Shown piece by piece: positions 46,825 through 57,499 of a stretch of DNA of 64,000 nt. Position numbers and translations under genes: made by a program. The first letter of the stretch is position 1; each line of letters starts with the position of its first letter. This stretch comes from Skeletonema tropicum (lineage: Eukaryota > Bacillariophyta > Thalassiosirophyceae > Thalassiosirales > Thalassiosiraceae): contig JAWZXG010000027.1 in assembly GCA_037178625.1 (NCBI GenBank), positions 1 to 64,000 on the forward strand. The letters are read 5' to 3'. The notes beneath the pieces are model-generated. The model was not told the DNA's origin, ran no database searches, and worked only from the letters and a program-made list of their open reading frames with translations.

Positions 46825-47630
46825 GTGCTTTGCTCTGAATTACTTCCGGAACTTCAACTTGAAGTGTTGGGATTTTCCCCCCTCCCATCCCCGCTGAAAT
46901 GCCCATTTTGATTGTCATTTAGATGCTATATCTTATGATTTAGATCTAAAAATCGCTTGATTTGTGCTAAAAAGGACTTTTCCAGGCTAATTAAGTCAGA
47001 TTGTCGATGAGCTTCTTCGTTCTTTCCGGTGTGCATCCCCGTCACCCTCTATTTTCTTAATTTTTTCTCTGAGTGACGTGGTAAACTTCGTTACTTAAGG
47101 AATTAGTACACTTGATTCCAATCGTCTTACGTCACAAAGTACCAGAAGTCAGGTGTTGGCAAAATCCAATGAACAAAAAAGTATTTAAGTTCATGCAGCA
47201 AGTACTCAGGTCGACATTGGCTCAATTACATTATCTGCCGAGTCGTCTATTGATGCAAGTCTAAATAGACGCCGACGTTGGTTGCCGACGTGTTTGCATT
47301 TGAATAACTGCCGATCTTTGGCCACGTACTGATCAATACGTCAGTTCTTAACTCCACGTCGACGTCTTGTGTTGAGCTGAATCTTTTTGTCGACGTGTTG
47401 TCGATGTGTTGAACCACAAGATCTTGTGTTGCCGACGTAGCTTACGAAGGAACTCGTTTACTTCATGACGTGGTTGGTTATTGATTGCATTGTTCTCTGC
47501 TGATTATTGCGCTGGTGCGTTGGCGGCGGTTATGTAGGCAGTTTGTACGTTGTCGAGCCGTTCAACAGCTCTCATAAATTATGCATTGCATCATTTACAT
47601 CATCACATTTCTACATTGTCCGAATAAATA

Positions 47631-48407
47631 ATGAAGTTTGGCAACACAAATCCAGTTATATCCACCGTTGGTAGTAATGGTAAGGGCTTCCGTGCCGTGC
47701 GGAATCGGAGCAATGTCGATGCACGTCTTACTTCGTCAGGGGTCAAGACTGCCGCTAAACCGTCGGCTCCTGTCATTGCATTGAGCGTAACAGACATCAA
47801 TTGGCGTTTGGTGCGTACCGACGATCGTATCTTCTTGCTGCTAGCGTCTGTTGCATTAGGCGATGGGTTTGACGTTGCCAAGTTGGAGAAGGAACAACTG
47901 CTCTTTTCTGCTCTTTCCGTCTTTGAAGTCGGGTCAATCAAGTACATCCTGAATGAACTGTCTGAACATTACCCGAATGTCCCAGTTGGTAAGACTGATT
48001 CTACTGACAAAGATGATCTGGTGTCTGCAGCGGTCAACTTCTTAATGTTTGCCGCTATTGCTCAGAAAGGAGGTACAAGCCAAGCGCCGTACACTTCAAA
48101 TTGTGAGCATTTTTGGTAAGAGAGAAGGTTAACCTTCGTGTGGTTCAATGATTTTGGTATTTTTGTTCATTGTACCGTTTTACAAATTCTGTCTTTCCTT
48201 TTTACTTACAAGTTTTTTTTTCAACCTTCAACTTCACACCAGTGATGAGAACGGGAAACTTGTACTTGAAGACAAAACTCATTCGGGCTCCCGTGATCAG
48301 CCTGTTCAAGATGATGATGAACCGGATTTGTCCGAGAAAGGTGCTGTCACGAAAAAGTCTAAACCGGTACCTGTCGGAGAGAAGGCCTCTCCTGATTCAA
48401 CTATCAT
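47631..48407 (+). CDS. HLE1 ORF1 exons 1-2 in copy 4
   Basis: Exon 1 47631-48115 (encoded protein as in copy 1), exon 2 48243-48407 with one substitution (DQPV region). Exon 3 is deleted. As in copy 3, the SAP-like half is intact. Confidence 0.5.
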
Positions 48408-48530
48408 GTGAGTTTATTTTGTGTGCATGTGCACTGCCGCACTAAGTATCGCTTGCTTATTGAATCATTTTAGTATAATCGATCACTGAACAATTTTACC
48501 TAATAAACAAATGCAACTGCCTACGTAGAC

Positions 48531-49612
48531 ATGCTGATCAAAACACACGAACGACTGAAAGTACCAATAGCTAGGCTCAGGTGTCAATTCAGCAGCAGGA
48601 TGGCGGGCAATAACACAGCATACCAGTTGCACTTTTACGGCAGGAGGCTATTCTACACCTTTGATGTGTGCGTAGGTGCACATGTTTGCTTGGAGTCAGC
48701 CAACATCGATCCCAACTCAGGATTGTACGTCTCAGCTATTGGGGTAGTAGTCGAGATCGTTTACGATAAGGATCGCTCCGTTGGACCAAACGGTAAAGGT
48801 GAGGTTAGCCTACCGAAGTACATTGTTGTGGATTTCCCTACATACAAACCACCACCAGGCGAGGACCCATGGGACAAGAACAACCCAACGGTGAGTAAAA
48901 GTTGACACACGAAAGACACAAGACAATTGCCACTCTCTGCGAAAACACTACTAACTCATTTCATACTGATACAAATGCATCCTACCCCAACTTATTGCGC
49001 ACAGCACGTGCCAATCCCACCCTACGAGCAGATTTGCAACAGGGGATGCTGCACCGCATTATTCATGCCATTGCAAATTGCCTACGCCATCACCATCCAC
49101 CGCTGTCAAGGACTCGAAGCTGGATTCGACAAAGGAGACCGCTGGAACCGCATGATAATAGATCCAGCAGATGAGTTGTGGGAGATTAGCAAGTTTCTTG
49201 GAACAATGTACGTGGCTACCAGCAGAGGCAAAACACTTGGCTCCAAAGATCAAGCATACCCGTCGGACAGTGCCATATACTGGACCGGAAGCAACATTTC
49301 AACGAACCGATTAAAAAATTGCAAGAGAAAGCAAAATGGCCAGTTCTGCGAATCGTACAAGAAGCGAGCAAATTGGGTGAAATACTTGGAGGGGAAGGCA
49401 GAAGAGTCGAAGACGAGGTATAGCAAGAGAAAGTTAGAGGAAATCACAAAAACATCATACGCAGCAGCAATCAAGGGCGATTTCATCAAAGACAGGACAG
49501 ACCTGACAACCAGGATTACTGACATCATAACCCGAACAAGAAGTGGAAAGAAGCGAAGAAGGATCATGAAATCCCAAGTGATTACTTCGCAGGATCTTCA
49601 TCTGGTGATTAG
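48531..49612 (+). pseudogene. HLE1 helicase tail in copy 4
   Basis: Starts MLIKTHERLKVP in the middle of the helicase, keeps the 114-base intron and the CQGLE motif, and near 49520 has a small deletion (ACCAACCCGAACAAG to ACCCGAACAAG) that shifts the frame near the end. The same deletion is in copy 5, so these two form a subgroup. Confidence 0.8.
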
Positions 49613-50132
49613 TAAAATTGATCACTGCACAGTTTTACAAAACAGACACTTTCTCACCACAAAGAATACAACAACTCAATTAAGCGTCTGCATCTGGTGA
49701 TCAGTAAAACATCTGCAAGCGCACGATTCGATATATCAAGCACAGTTTTACAAAAAGACATTTTCTCGCGACGAAGAAAGACAAAAACTAAATCGACTAA
49801 CGCCCGTGTAAAACCTGTATTTCTTTCTCGTACAGACCGATATAGATGCTCAAAAAGCGCATCTAGTACAGTCAATTTCTCGCTTTCAACAGGTACTTCT
49901 TGCTTTCTACATAGGAACACATACAGATCCTACGCCGGTAGTCTCTACCGAGGACTCTACGTGTCCCTAAAGTAAACCTTCTCACTAAAAAACACATGTA
50001 CTGATTCCTACCTATAACTCTGTAGAATAATGGGGGTGAAAAATAATGAATTTTCCCACCTGTAATAGAAGGGCACCTGCGGCCCCCTATTACGCTGCTC
50101 TGCACTCCATGAACGGGGGCCCCGAGGGCCGA

Positions 50133-50288
50133 TAAAGTACTGTCAAACGCGATCGGTAACTCGGTTTTTGCATGATCGATGATCGTGCAGAAAAAGAGAA
50201 AAAGATGCCACCACAATGGCCTACAATGGCACCCCTAGTATGGCCGCCTATCTCAGTCCATGAGTATATTTCATAAGGTATCGATGGC
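50133..50288 (+). repeat. HLE2-derived flank shared by HLE1 copies 4 and 5
   Basis: Matches 44606-44761 and, inverted, the end of the HLE2 part near 14 kb. The match stops just after the ATGG of an ATG codon at 50284, where the RecQ-like reading frame begins. Confidence 0.8.
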
Positions 50289-51110
50289 GGCGCAGAGGAC
50301 TCGTATTGGAACTAACAAAATTGAAATTGAGCAGTGGAATTGTGTTGAAACTAAGACAACTGAAGTTGAGCAGAGGAAACGTATTGGAACTCAAACAACC
50401 AATGTTAAGCAGCGGAACTGTATTGGAACTAAGACAACCGATGTTGAGCAGAGGAAATGTATTGGACCTAAGATGAACGATGTGGATCAGCAGAATATTA
50501 TTGGAACTAACTCTGGAGTGCAGGCAAAACCGTGGTCGTTTATGATTGACGAAGGTTACCTAGTGGCTGATATTCCCACTTACCTTAATGCATTCAGGCG
50601 ATCAAATGGGACTGTATGGTAGCCAGTGGAATCCTGGGATCGACCGGGGTAACCCAGATGATTCAGTTAAAAAAACAACCCTTGATTACCCCAATGATGT
50701 TGGAGACAACTTGGTCACGTCACTCATTGTAAAGTGGACCAATTACGCTGGAATGGGAGATAACTACGTTACTATTGGTGGACAATCATCCTACGCTGTC
50801 CCCAACGTTGCCTTCCGGATCATGCAATCAGCCAATCCTGAATTGATACCAGATATAGTCAATCACATCAAGAGTCAACTGTCACCGCCACATACAGGAG
50901 ATTTTGCAATCCATGTCATCACTGTCTTGAAAGAACACGCCGTGTCACTAACCCAAAGCATCAACAATGCTCAAATCACCGCTAAATGGCTTACATCAGA
51001 CTGCACTGCAGATCAGAGGGAACACATAATTGCAGAGTGGGATGCCGGGAAGATTTCAGTATTGGCATCTACCTACTGTGTTGGGCTTGACAATTCAAAA
51101 GTGAAGCAAG
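50284..51110 (+). pseudogene. RecQ-like helicase fragment, middle part, with 13-residue N-terminal repeats
   Basis: From ATG 50284 there are five units of 39 bases (50305-50499) encoding a repeat of type IGTKTTDVEQRKC, followed by 45 codons to a stop at about 50620. A second, overlapping frame starts near 50588 and reads RGNPDDSVKK, then WLTSDCTADQREHI, EWDAGKISVLASTYCVG and DNSKVKQV. This is the helicase C-terminal (motif V-VI) region of a RecQ-like family. The ATP-binding half is missing and the two frames do not join, so I take it as a broken gene. The gypsy element enters at 51111, in the codon after KVKQ. Confidence 0.55.
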
Positions 51111-51449
51111 TGTAATAGTCAAGTAGCATACTACCTTTAGGTACGTATGTATCTGTGACCATACGGATACGTGCTCGCTAAGCTATCGCTTATCGAGATC
51201 TCTCTGCCTGACGCATGCCGCTCTGGATTCTGACTACGTGGAAGTAGTCAGCCTCGTGAATCGTTACTAAGGTTCTACGTCTTGGAATTAGTACGATTCT
51301 GTCCTGTAGCTCTGAGCCCCTCATCTTCCATGAGCAAGCTCAACCGCTAGCAGCAGCTCTCTCCTTCGAAGAGCTCACAACTACTCCAAATACGTAAATT
51401 AATATTGTATTCATCGTCGTTGTCATTACACATCTATTAGCCTGTGTCA
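51111..51449 (+). repeat. 5' LTR of the gypsy element
   Basis: 339 bases, TG...CA; a short version of the same LTR with a 3-base insertion is at 12315-12656. Confidence 0.95.
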
Positions 51450-51563
51450 TTATTTTAAAATAACAAGTGCTCTCGTCGACAAGCACCGCAGAAAGCTACC
51501 AGATACCTCGAAACGAGAAGAATTTTCCATCCTGGTGAAATACCAGAAGGACTGATCATTATC

Positions 51564-53216
51564 ATGTCGCAAAATGAATTAGCATCAATTTACTTGGCCT
51601 ACAACACTCTCACCGAGGACAAACGGCCAAAAGAATCTCAGGTAACTCGTGGATACATCGAGGATAAAGACAAAGTCGTCTTTCCCATCTTTCCAGTTGC
51701 CAAGATTGCCAATGGTCGGAAATGGACTATCGATGGCGGATCAACTAATCATGCCAAGACTACGGTAACGTACTATTCCCTTCCACATAATGTTGGACAA
51801 CACACCTACATGGTACTCAAACTCATCGAATATGAAAGTCTAATCTTCGAGCTTGGTTGGGACGACCACGAGAAGAAGCTCATGACTCAACTCATCTTCA
51901 ATCAGCAAAAAGCGTCCGAGCTAGAAGCCGACATCGCAAACAAATTCAACGGTATCACCGGTGATCCTATCGCTAAGAAGGACATCGACGAATTGAAAAA
52001 GACACTGTCGCAGCATAAAAAGCAAATCGCCCATCATGTGAACTGTCTGAACGATAATGCAGATCGTGCAGGAGGTATGCTTGGAAAGCTCATGGGTCAT
52101 TTCGATAAAAAATTCGCTGTCATCATGGACAACTACTTCAATCAGGGTGCGCCGTACCAAGTGACGAAGTGGAGGGCAGTCAACCATGCATTTTGCAAGG
52201 ACGCCATGGACTCTTCCAAAATAATGATCCCTCTGATGTCTTACACAGGGACGGTCTTCGATGACAAAGACGAAACATCAGACTACTTGATGTGTCGTAA
52301 AGCGATGCTCTGCACTCAAACAGAAACAGGGCCTCGTTTGAAAACTCTTAAGGATATTCTCAAGTGCGCTAATTTATTGTTAGTCGAGCAACATGGTTAC
52401 GGCCTCGCGGAAGCAACCAGAAGCTACTTGGAATCCAACATCAAATTCCATCGTGCATTCACATGCAAGCAGTGGGTAGGGATGATCACAGCAATCAATC
52501 AATATCTACGTCTCCTTACCACCTACAAAGATGATGAACAGTACGCGGACAACCCTAGTATTCCACGTGCCAACGTTCCCTACAACGAAGTGGAGCTGTG
52601 CAAGATTGTCTTGTCCAGCATGCCCAGAGAGGTTAGGGATTCTCTTCGAGTGACGTCCCCAACTCGTCTACTTGAAACAGAGCTGGAGCCTTTGGTCGCT
52701 CGCATTGACGCCATCTTGGTTCAACAGAAGACCCAACGCGCTTCAAATGAAAAGGATAAGTCTACCAAGAACGGAGCTTCCAACCCCAACCCTAGAAACC
52801 AGAAGAAGAATGGTGGAGGTGGCGGTGGAGGTGGTGGTGGTGGCAATCCAAGTACTAAACCTACGCCTGAAAATCCCAAAGACGGTGGGTGTGGCAACTG
52901 TCAGAAGAATGGAGTCAAAGCTTGGTTTACCCATCCTACGGTTCAATGCCGCAACTACGAAGTCAATGGTCAAAAGAAGAGGCGTGATGGTGAAAACCGT
53001 CAACTACGCGATCACGAAAAAGAAGAAGGATCTGTGAAGGACCTCATCAAAAGCGAAATTGCAGCCGCACTCAGAGACATGCGTTCTGGTGGTGGTGGTC
53101 GTGATCATTACAGGCATGACCGACGTGAGCGCTCTCGTTCTCGCTCTAGGTCTCGCTCTCGTAGTCCTGAATACCATCGACGCAGCCGTAGCTATCGCCG
53201 TCGAGATGACTATTGA
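51564..53216 (+). CDS. gag: Gypsy gag protein
   Basis: 550 codons, ATG at 51564, ending TGA. It opens with SQNELASIYLAYNTL. A helical capsid-like region runs from about 60 to 400, with a coiled coil near 110-160. A glycine run (about residues 415-427) precedes a single knuckle-like CGNCQKNGVKAWFTHPTVQC (C-x2-C...C, not a standard CCHC). The end is an Arg/Ser repeat tail (RSRSRSRSRSRS) that could bind RNA. The stop is in frame with pol, with no other stop before the pol ATG at 53238. Confidence 0.9.
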   Translation: MSQNELASIYLAYNTLTEDKRPKESQVTRGYIEDKDKVVFPIFPVAKIANGRKWTIDGGSTNHAKTTVTYYSLPHNVGQHTYMVLKLIEYESLIFELGWDDHEKKLMTQLIFNQQKASELEADIANKFNGITGDPIAKKDIDELKKTLSQHKKQIAHHVNCLNDNADRAGGMLGKLMGHFDKKFAVIMDNYFNQGAPYQVTKWRAVNHAFCKDAMDSSKIMIPLMSYTGTVFDDKDETSDYLMCRKAMLCTQTETGPRLKTLKDILKCANLLLVEQHGYGLAEATRSYLESNIKFHRAFTCKQWVGMITAINQYLRLLTTYKDDEQYADNPSIPRANVPYNEVELCKIVLSSMPREVRDSLRVTSPTRLLETELEPLVARIDAILVQQKTQRASNEKDKSTKNGASNPNPRNQKKNGGGGGGGGGGGNPSTKPTPENPKDGGCGNCQKNGVKAWFTHPTVQCRNYEVNGQKKRRDGENRQLRDHEKEEGSVKDLIKSEIAAALRDMRSGGGGRDHYRHDRRERSRSRSRSRSRSPEYHRRSRSYRRRDDY

Positions 53217-53237
53217 ATCATTGGGTCCGACACTCGA

Positions 53238-56200
53238 ATGGAAAATAGTAACTTAAAAGTAAATAATGAATCTGATTCTTATGAACGTTCAGTTAAACGA
53301 AGGAAACCTAATACTATCGATTTCGATTTGTATAACCTTGACCATTCGCCGATTAAAGGTGTCATACCCGATTGGAGCGGTGTAAAAGACATGCACGCAT
53401 CGCTTCGTCAAAAAGTAATCAGGGGAAATGGACTTAAGACTGTTGTTGTCGCAGCGTCCCTGACCAAGAAGGGAAACCGTAACTCACGCCCCTTGGTTTT
53501 ATTACTTGACTCCGGTGCAGATGATGACATCATCTTTCTGCCCGATGAAGAAGTAAAGGCTTTTGACCCTATACCTCTAGCTCATCCAAACGTGTGGACT
53601 ACGTCCAATGGCCAGTTCAACACAGGTGAAGTCGCAGAACTATCTTTCTTGCTTCCGGAGTATTCTCAAAGTAAGATTATGTCTTGTACTGCTGACATCA
53701 GACGCATCCACAACAGGAGGAGTGTTCAATACGACGCCATTATTGGTGTTAAAACCCTTCATGCTTGGGGAGTTACTATGCATTTCAAAGAGAAAGTCCT
53801 TGAAATTGATGGCATCTCCCGTCCTATGAAAAACAAGGACGAATTCAAAGATGAAAACGTCTTGATGAACATCTATAATGAAGCCCTAGAGCCTCAGTCA
53901 ACCAAAGAGGAGACTGACAGAGCCGTCAAGATTTTGGATGCCAAGTATGAAGCCGCCGATCTCGAAAAGATCGTCGATGAAAATTGCTCTCATCTCTCCA
54001 GAATGCAGAGACTTCAACTACTCAACTTACTCAAGAAACATGAGAAGATGTTTAGCGGATCTCTCGGTGAATGGAAGGGTGAGGAAGTCCATTTTGAGCT
54101 TAAGCCAGATGTGAAACCGTTCCGTGGTAGACCGTTTGATGTCCCACAGATACACAAAGCAACAATTATGAAAGAACTTCAACGCTTAATTGATATAGGA
54201 GTTCTGGAGCAGGTGCAACAAGCAGACTGGCTCAGTCCATCTTTTATTATTCCTAAGTCAGACGGCACAGTCCGCTTCCTCTCCGACTTCCGCCAGCTTA
54301 ACAAAGCGCTAGTGCGACGCCCCTTCCCGCTTCCTAAGGTATCGGGTATGTTGCAACAGATGGAAGGCTTTACTTTTGCCTCAGCGATTGATCTCAATAT
54401 GGGATATTACCATTTGAAGCTTGATCTCGAGACGATGAAGATTTGCGCCATTGTATTTCCTTGGGGAATTTACAGGTACAAAAGACTTCCAATGGGAGTT
54501 GCTTGTAGCCCGGACATCTTCCAAAGTAAAATGAGTTCACTCTTTGCTGAGTTGGACTACGTGCAGGCTTACATTGATGATTTGCTCTGCCTATCCAAAG
54601 GAACCTTTGAAGACCACCTGGAGAAACTCGACGTGGTATTACAAAAATTAAGCGACGCTGGTCTGCAAGTCAACGCAGCCAAAAGTAAATTCGCAGCCGT
54701 AGAGATTGATTACCTTGGGTATCATCTCACCAAACAAGGAATTGCACCACAACATTCCAAAGTCGCCGCTATCCTTGCTCTCAAACCACCTCGCAACGTG
54801 AAAGATCTTCGACGTTGCCTCGGTATTATTCAGTATTACCGTGACCTGTGGGTGTCAAGAACACAGCTCCTCGCTCCACTCACTGATCTAGTTGGAGAAT
54901 GTGGAACCACTAAACGCTCTACCAAAAAGAAGCCGCCGTGGCGGTGGGAGCAGGTTCATCAGGATGCTTTTGATGAGATCAAGAAGGTAATCGCCCGAGA
55001 TGTTATCCTGGCCTACCCGAACTTCGGTGAAGAGTTCACTATCTTTACTGATGCTTCAACTCGCCAGCTTGGGGGAGTGATTACGCAAAATAACCGTCCC
55101 ATTGCCTTTTTCAGCCGGAAGTTAACTGCCGCGCAAATGAAGTACACTGTGACGGAACTTGAATTGCTTTCTATCGTCGAACTCTTGAAAGAATTCAAAG
55201 GTATGCTGCTTGGACAGAAGCTGGTGATTTATACAGATCATCAGAATCTCGTTCGAGATAGCTTAGGCAGCACCTCTGACAGAGTGCAGAGATGGAATCT
55301 ACTCCTCAATGAGTATGGAGCCGACATTAGGTACATCAAGGGTGTTGATAATACCGTTGCTGATGCCATTAGTCGATTAGATTATTGCCCAAAAATCAAC
55401 CCTCATCCAGAAGACGAACTCGACAGCAAAGGGAACTTCAGGTCAGAATATTCTCACCGCAAGTGGAATAAGCTGGTCTCTCTCTTCTCTCATTATCAAA
55501 ACGATGATGAGTGTGTTCTGGATAGAGAAGATGTGATAGAGCCAAAGGATTGCATGTCACATGTGTTTGCAAATTCAGCAGCCGATGACGAGGAAATTTA
55601 CCCAGTCACCGTCAAGGAGATAGCAGATGCCCAACGGGAAGATCCAAAGATGAAGCACATTTTCGAACGGCCTGGTGCCGACAGTCGTAATCAGAAGATG
55701 ATCATAGACGACACTGTTGTCTTGGTTCGAAAGGACAGACCTTCGGCTCGTCCGAAGCTCATCATCCCTGAGAAGCTGCAATCTAAAGTTCTTATGTGGT
55801 ATCACCACTATCTGCAACATCCTGGTACTGACCGTATGGAAGGTACTATCGGCGCCGTCATGTATTGGCGTGGCATGAGTGCACAAATCCGTAGATTGTG
55901 TAAATATTGTCCCAGGTGTCAGAAATCTAAGGCACGCAAGCGTAAGTACGGTCAACTTCCTCCTAAGGATGCGATCGTTGTTCCATGGCAGACGCTCCAT
56001 TGCGATTTAATCGGTCCAACAACAATCAAATCAAAAGATGGAACTGAAATGGATTTCATGTGTTTAACCATGATTGACGCTGCTACTGGATGGTTCGAAA
56101 TAGTCGAACTCCCTAATAGGATGATCGAGAAGAAATGTCCTCGGACAGGAAAAACTGTCGAAGTAGAAATCATTGATAAAACTTCCGCTACAGTTTCCCA

Positions 56201-56855
56201 CCTCTTGAATAAGTGCTGGTTAAGTCGTTATCCGCGCCCGAAGTATTTGGTGTGTGATAATGGTTCTGAATTCGAACTGCATCTGAAGGATCTGTGTGAA
56301 CAGTATCAGATTGGACGTAAGCCGACTACCAGTAAGAATCCGCAAGCTAATGCGATTTTAGAACGAGTTCACGGAGTCTTTAACGACATGCTCCGCACCT
56401 CGGGCCTCGACGACGATGATACCGTCGATGGCCACCGAATTGACCAATTTATCACAAATGCTGCATGGGCAATTCGATCTACTTACCACACCGTGCTCAA
56501 GGCTACTCCTGGTGAAGCAATTTTTGGACGTGATATGTTATTTGACATTCCGTTCGTCGCTGACTGGAGTGAGATAGGTCGCCGCCGACAAGAGCTCGTG
56601 GACAGGAACAACGCCAGAGAAAACAAGAGGCGTCTCCCATACGACTATGTTCCAGGGAGTAAGTGCTTAATCATCAGTGAGATCAATGGTGAAAAGCAGC
56701 GCAAAGCTTTAGACAAGAATGAGGGACCGTATGTGGTCACAAATGTCTTTACTAATGGTACTGTCCGTATTCAACGTGGTTCCGTCAATGAACGAATCAA
56801 TATCCGACGACTTACCCCCTTCTTTGAGGCAGAAGAAGCCAACGATGCAAGTTAG
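53238..56855 (+). CDS. pol: Gypsy pol polyprotein (PR-RT-RNase H-integrase)
   Basis: 1,205 codons. Protease LLDSGAD with Asp91; reverse transcriptase FLSDFRQLNK near 349 and YIDD at 445-448; RNase H TDAS with Asp605; integrase zinc finger His856-His861-Cys888-Cys891 region; catalytic Asp923, Asp1007, Glu1042. No frameshift or stop is seen. Same frame as gag, seven codons after its TGA. Pol could be made by readthrough of that TGA or by reinitiation at 53238. Cuts, copies and inserts the element DNA. All key residues are present, so the element may still be active. Confidence 0.95.
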   Translation: MENSNLKVNNESDSYERSVKRRKPNTIDFDLYNLDHSPIKGVIPDWSGVKDMHASLRQKVIRGNGLKTVVVAASLTKKGNRNSRPLVLLLDSGADDDIIFLPDEEVKAFDPIPLAHPNVWTTSNGQFNTGEVAELSFLLPEYSQSKIMSCTADIRRIHNRRSVQYDAIIGVKTLHAWGVTMHFKEKVLEIDGISRPMKNKDEFKDENVLMNIYNEALEPQSTKEETDRAVKILDAKYEAADLEKIVDENCSHLSRMQRLQLLNLLKKHEKMFSGSLGEWKGEEVHFELKPDVKPFRGRPFDVPQIHKATIMKELQRLIDIGVLEQVQQADWLSPSFIIPKSDGTVRFLSDFRQLNKALVRRPFPLPKVSGMLQQMEGFTFASAIDLNMGYYHLKLDLETMKICAIVFPWGIYRYKRLPMGVACSPDIFQSKMSSLFAELDYVQAYIDDLLCLSKGTFEDHLEKLDVVLQKLSDAGLQVNAAKSKFAAVEIDYLGYHLTKQGIAPQHSKVAAILALKPPRNVKDLRRCLGIIQYYRDLWVSRTQLLAPLTDLVGECGTTKRSTKKKPPWRWEQVHQDAFDEIKKVIARDVILAYPNFGEEFTIFTDASTRQLGGVITQNNRPIAFFSRKLTAAQMKYTVTELELLSIVELLKEFKGMLLGQKLVIYTDHQNLVRDSLGSTSDRVQRWNLLLNEYGADIRYIKGVDNTVADAISRLDYCPKINPHPEDELDSKGNFRSEYSHRKWNKLVSLFSHYQNDDECVLDREDVIEPKDCMSHVFANSAADDEEIYPVTVKEIADAQREDPKMKHIFERPGADSRNQKMIIDDTVVLVRKDRPSARPKLIIPEKLQSKVLMWYHHYLQHPGTDRMEGTIGAVMYWRGMSAQIRRLCKYCPRCQKSKARKRKYGQLPPKDAIVVPWQTLHCDLIGPTTIKSKDGTEMDFMCLTMIDAATGWFEIVELPNRMIEKKCPRTGKTVEVEIIDKTSATVSHLLNKCWLSRYPRPKYLVCDNGSEFELHLKDLCEQYQIGRKPTTSKNPQANAILERVHGVFNDMLRTSGLDDDDTVDGHRIDQFITNAAWAIRSTYHTVLKATPGEAIFGRDMLFDIPFVADWSEIGRRRQELVDRNNARENKRRLPYDYVPGSKCLIISEINGEKQRKALDKNEGPYVVTNVFTNGTVRIQRGSVNERINIRRLTPFFEAEEANDAS

Positions 56856-57155
56856 AATGAATAGCTTGGGGGAGTGTACAGCTTTAATAACCTAGAAATT
56901 AGAAGAATTATTCCAACACATCAACACTATTTCAGATTAGACAACAGTTGATTTGATCAAACCCTATCATAAGCTTACACACACGTCAGCCTCGGCTTCT
57001 CGTGTCTTTTGTCGCAAACCAGTCTTACAGTCTTACACGTACACGTCACCGGTATTCAAGAAAATACCGTACGCACTCCTCTATGAGAGTAATTTTTCCC
57101 ACAGGGTTTTTCTCTCACTGAGCCCACTGTTAAATCCGAACAGCACGGGGGAGAG
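56856..57155 (+). other. 3' untranslated region and polypurine tract of the gypsy element
   Basis: Non-coding, 300 bases. It holds two purine runs, GCTTGGGGGAGTG near 56868 and CGGGGGAGAG just before the 3' LTR; the second is the likely plus-strand primer. Confidence 0.7.
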
Positions 57156-57494
57156 TGTAATAGTCAAGTAGCATACTACCTTTAGGTACGTATGTATCTG
57201 TGACCATACGGATACGTGCTCGCTAAGCTATCGCTTATCGAGATCTCTCTGCCTGACGCATGCCGCTCTGGATTCTGACTACGTGGAAGTAGTCAGCCTC
57301 GTGAATCGTTACTAAGGTTCTACGTCTTGGAATTAGTACGATTCTGTCCTGTAGCTCTGAGCCCCTCATCTTCCATGAGCAAGCTCAACCGCTAGCAGCA
57401 GCTCTCTCCTTCGAAGAGCTCACAACTACTCCAAATACGTAAATTAATATTGTATTCATCGTCGTTGTCATTACACATCTATTAGCCTGTGTCA
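57156..57494 (+). repeat. 3' LTR of the gypsy element
   Basis: 339 bases, same as the 5' LTR; followed by the GCAAG duplication. Confidence 0.95.
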
Positions 57495-57499
57495 GCAAG

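Larger units (their letters stand above)
46204..50132 (+). mobile_element. HLE1 copy 4, deletion derivative with captured segment (3.93 kb)
   Basis: Both HLE1 termini. Order: left end with iterons, captured segment 46486-46824, ACGT promoter, ORF1 exons 1 and 2 (47631-48115 and 48243-48407), deletion joint at about 48528, helicase tail with intron, right terminus. Same plan as copy 3. Its right flank is 156 bases of HLE2, shared with copy 5, but its left flank is a different sequence. Confidence 0.85.
51111..57494 (+). mobile_element. Complete Ty3/gypsy LTR retrotransposon
   Basis: LTRs 51111-51449 and 57156-57494, 339 bases each, start TGTAATAG, end CTGTGTCA, and look identical by eye, so insertion is recent. 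Target duplication GCAAG on both sides (51106-51110 and 57495-57499). Polypurine tract CGGGGGAGAG lies before the 3' LTR. The leader has no standard primer-binding site that I recognise. Gag and pol are both full length. PR-RT-RH-IN order makes it Ty3/gypsy. It interrupts the RecQ-like gene, and a second, older copy is at 12315-12956. Confidence 0.95.
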
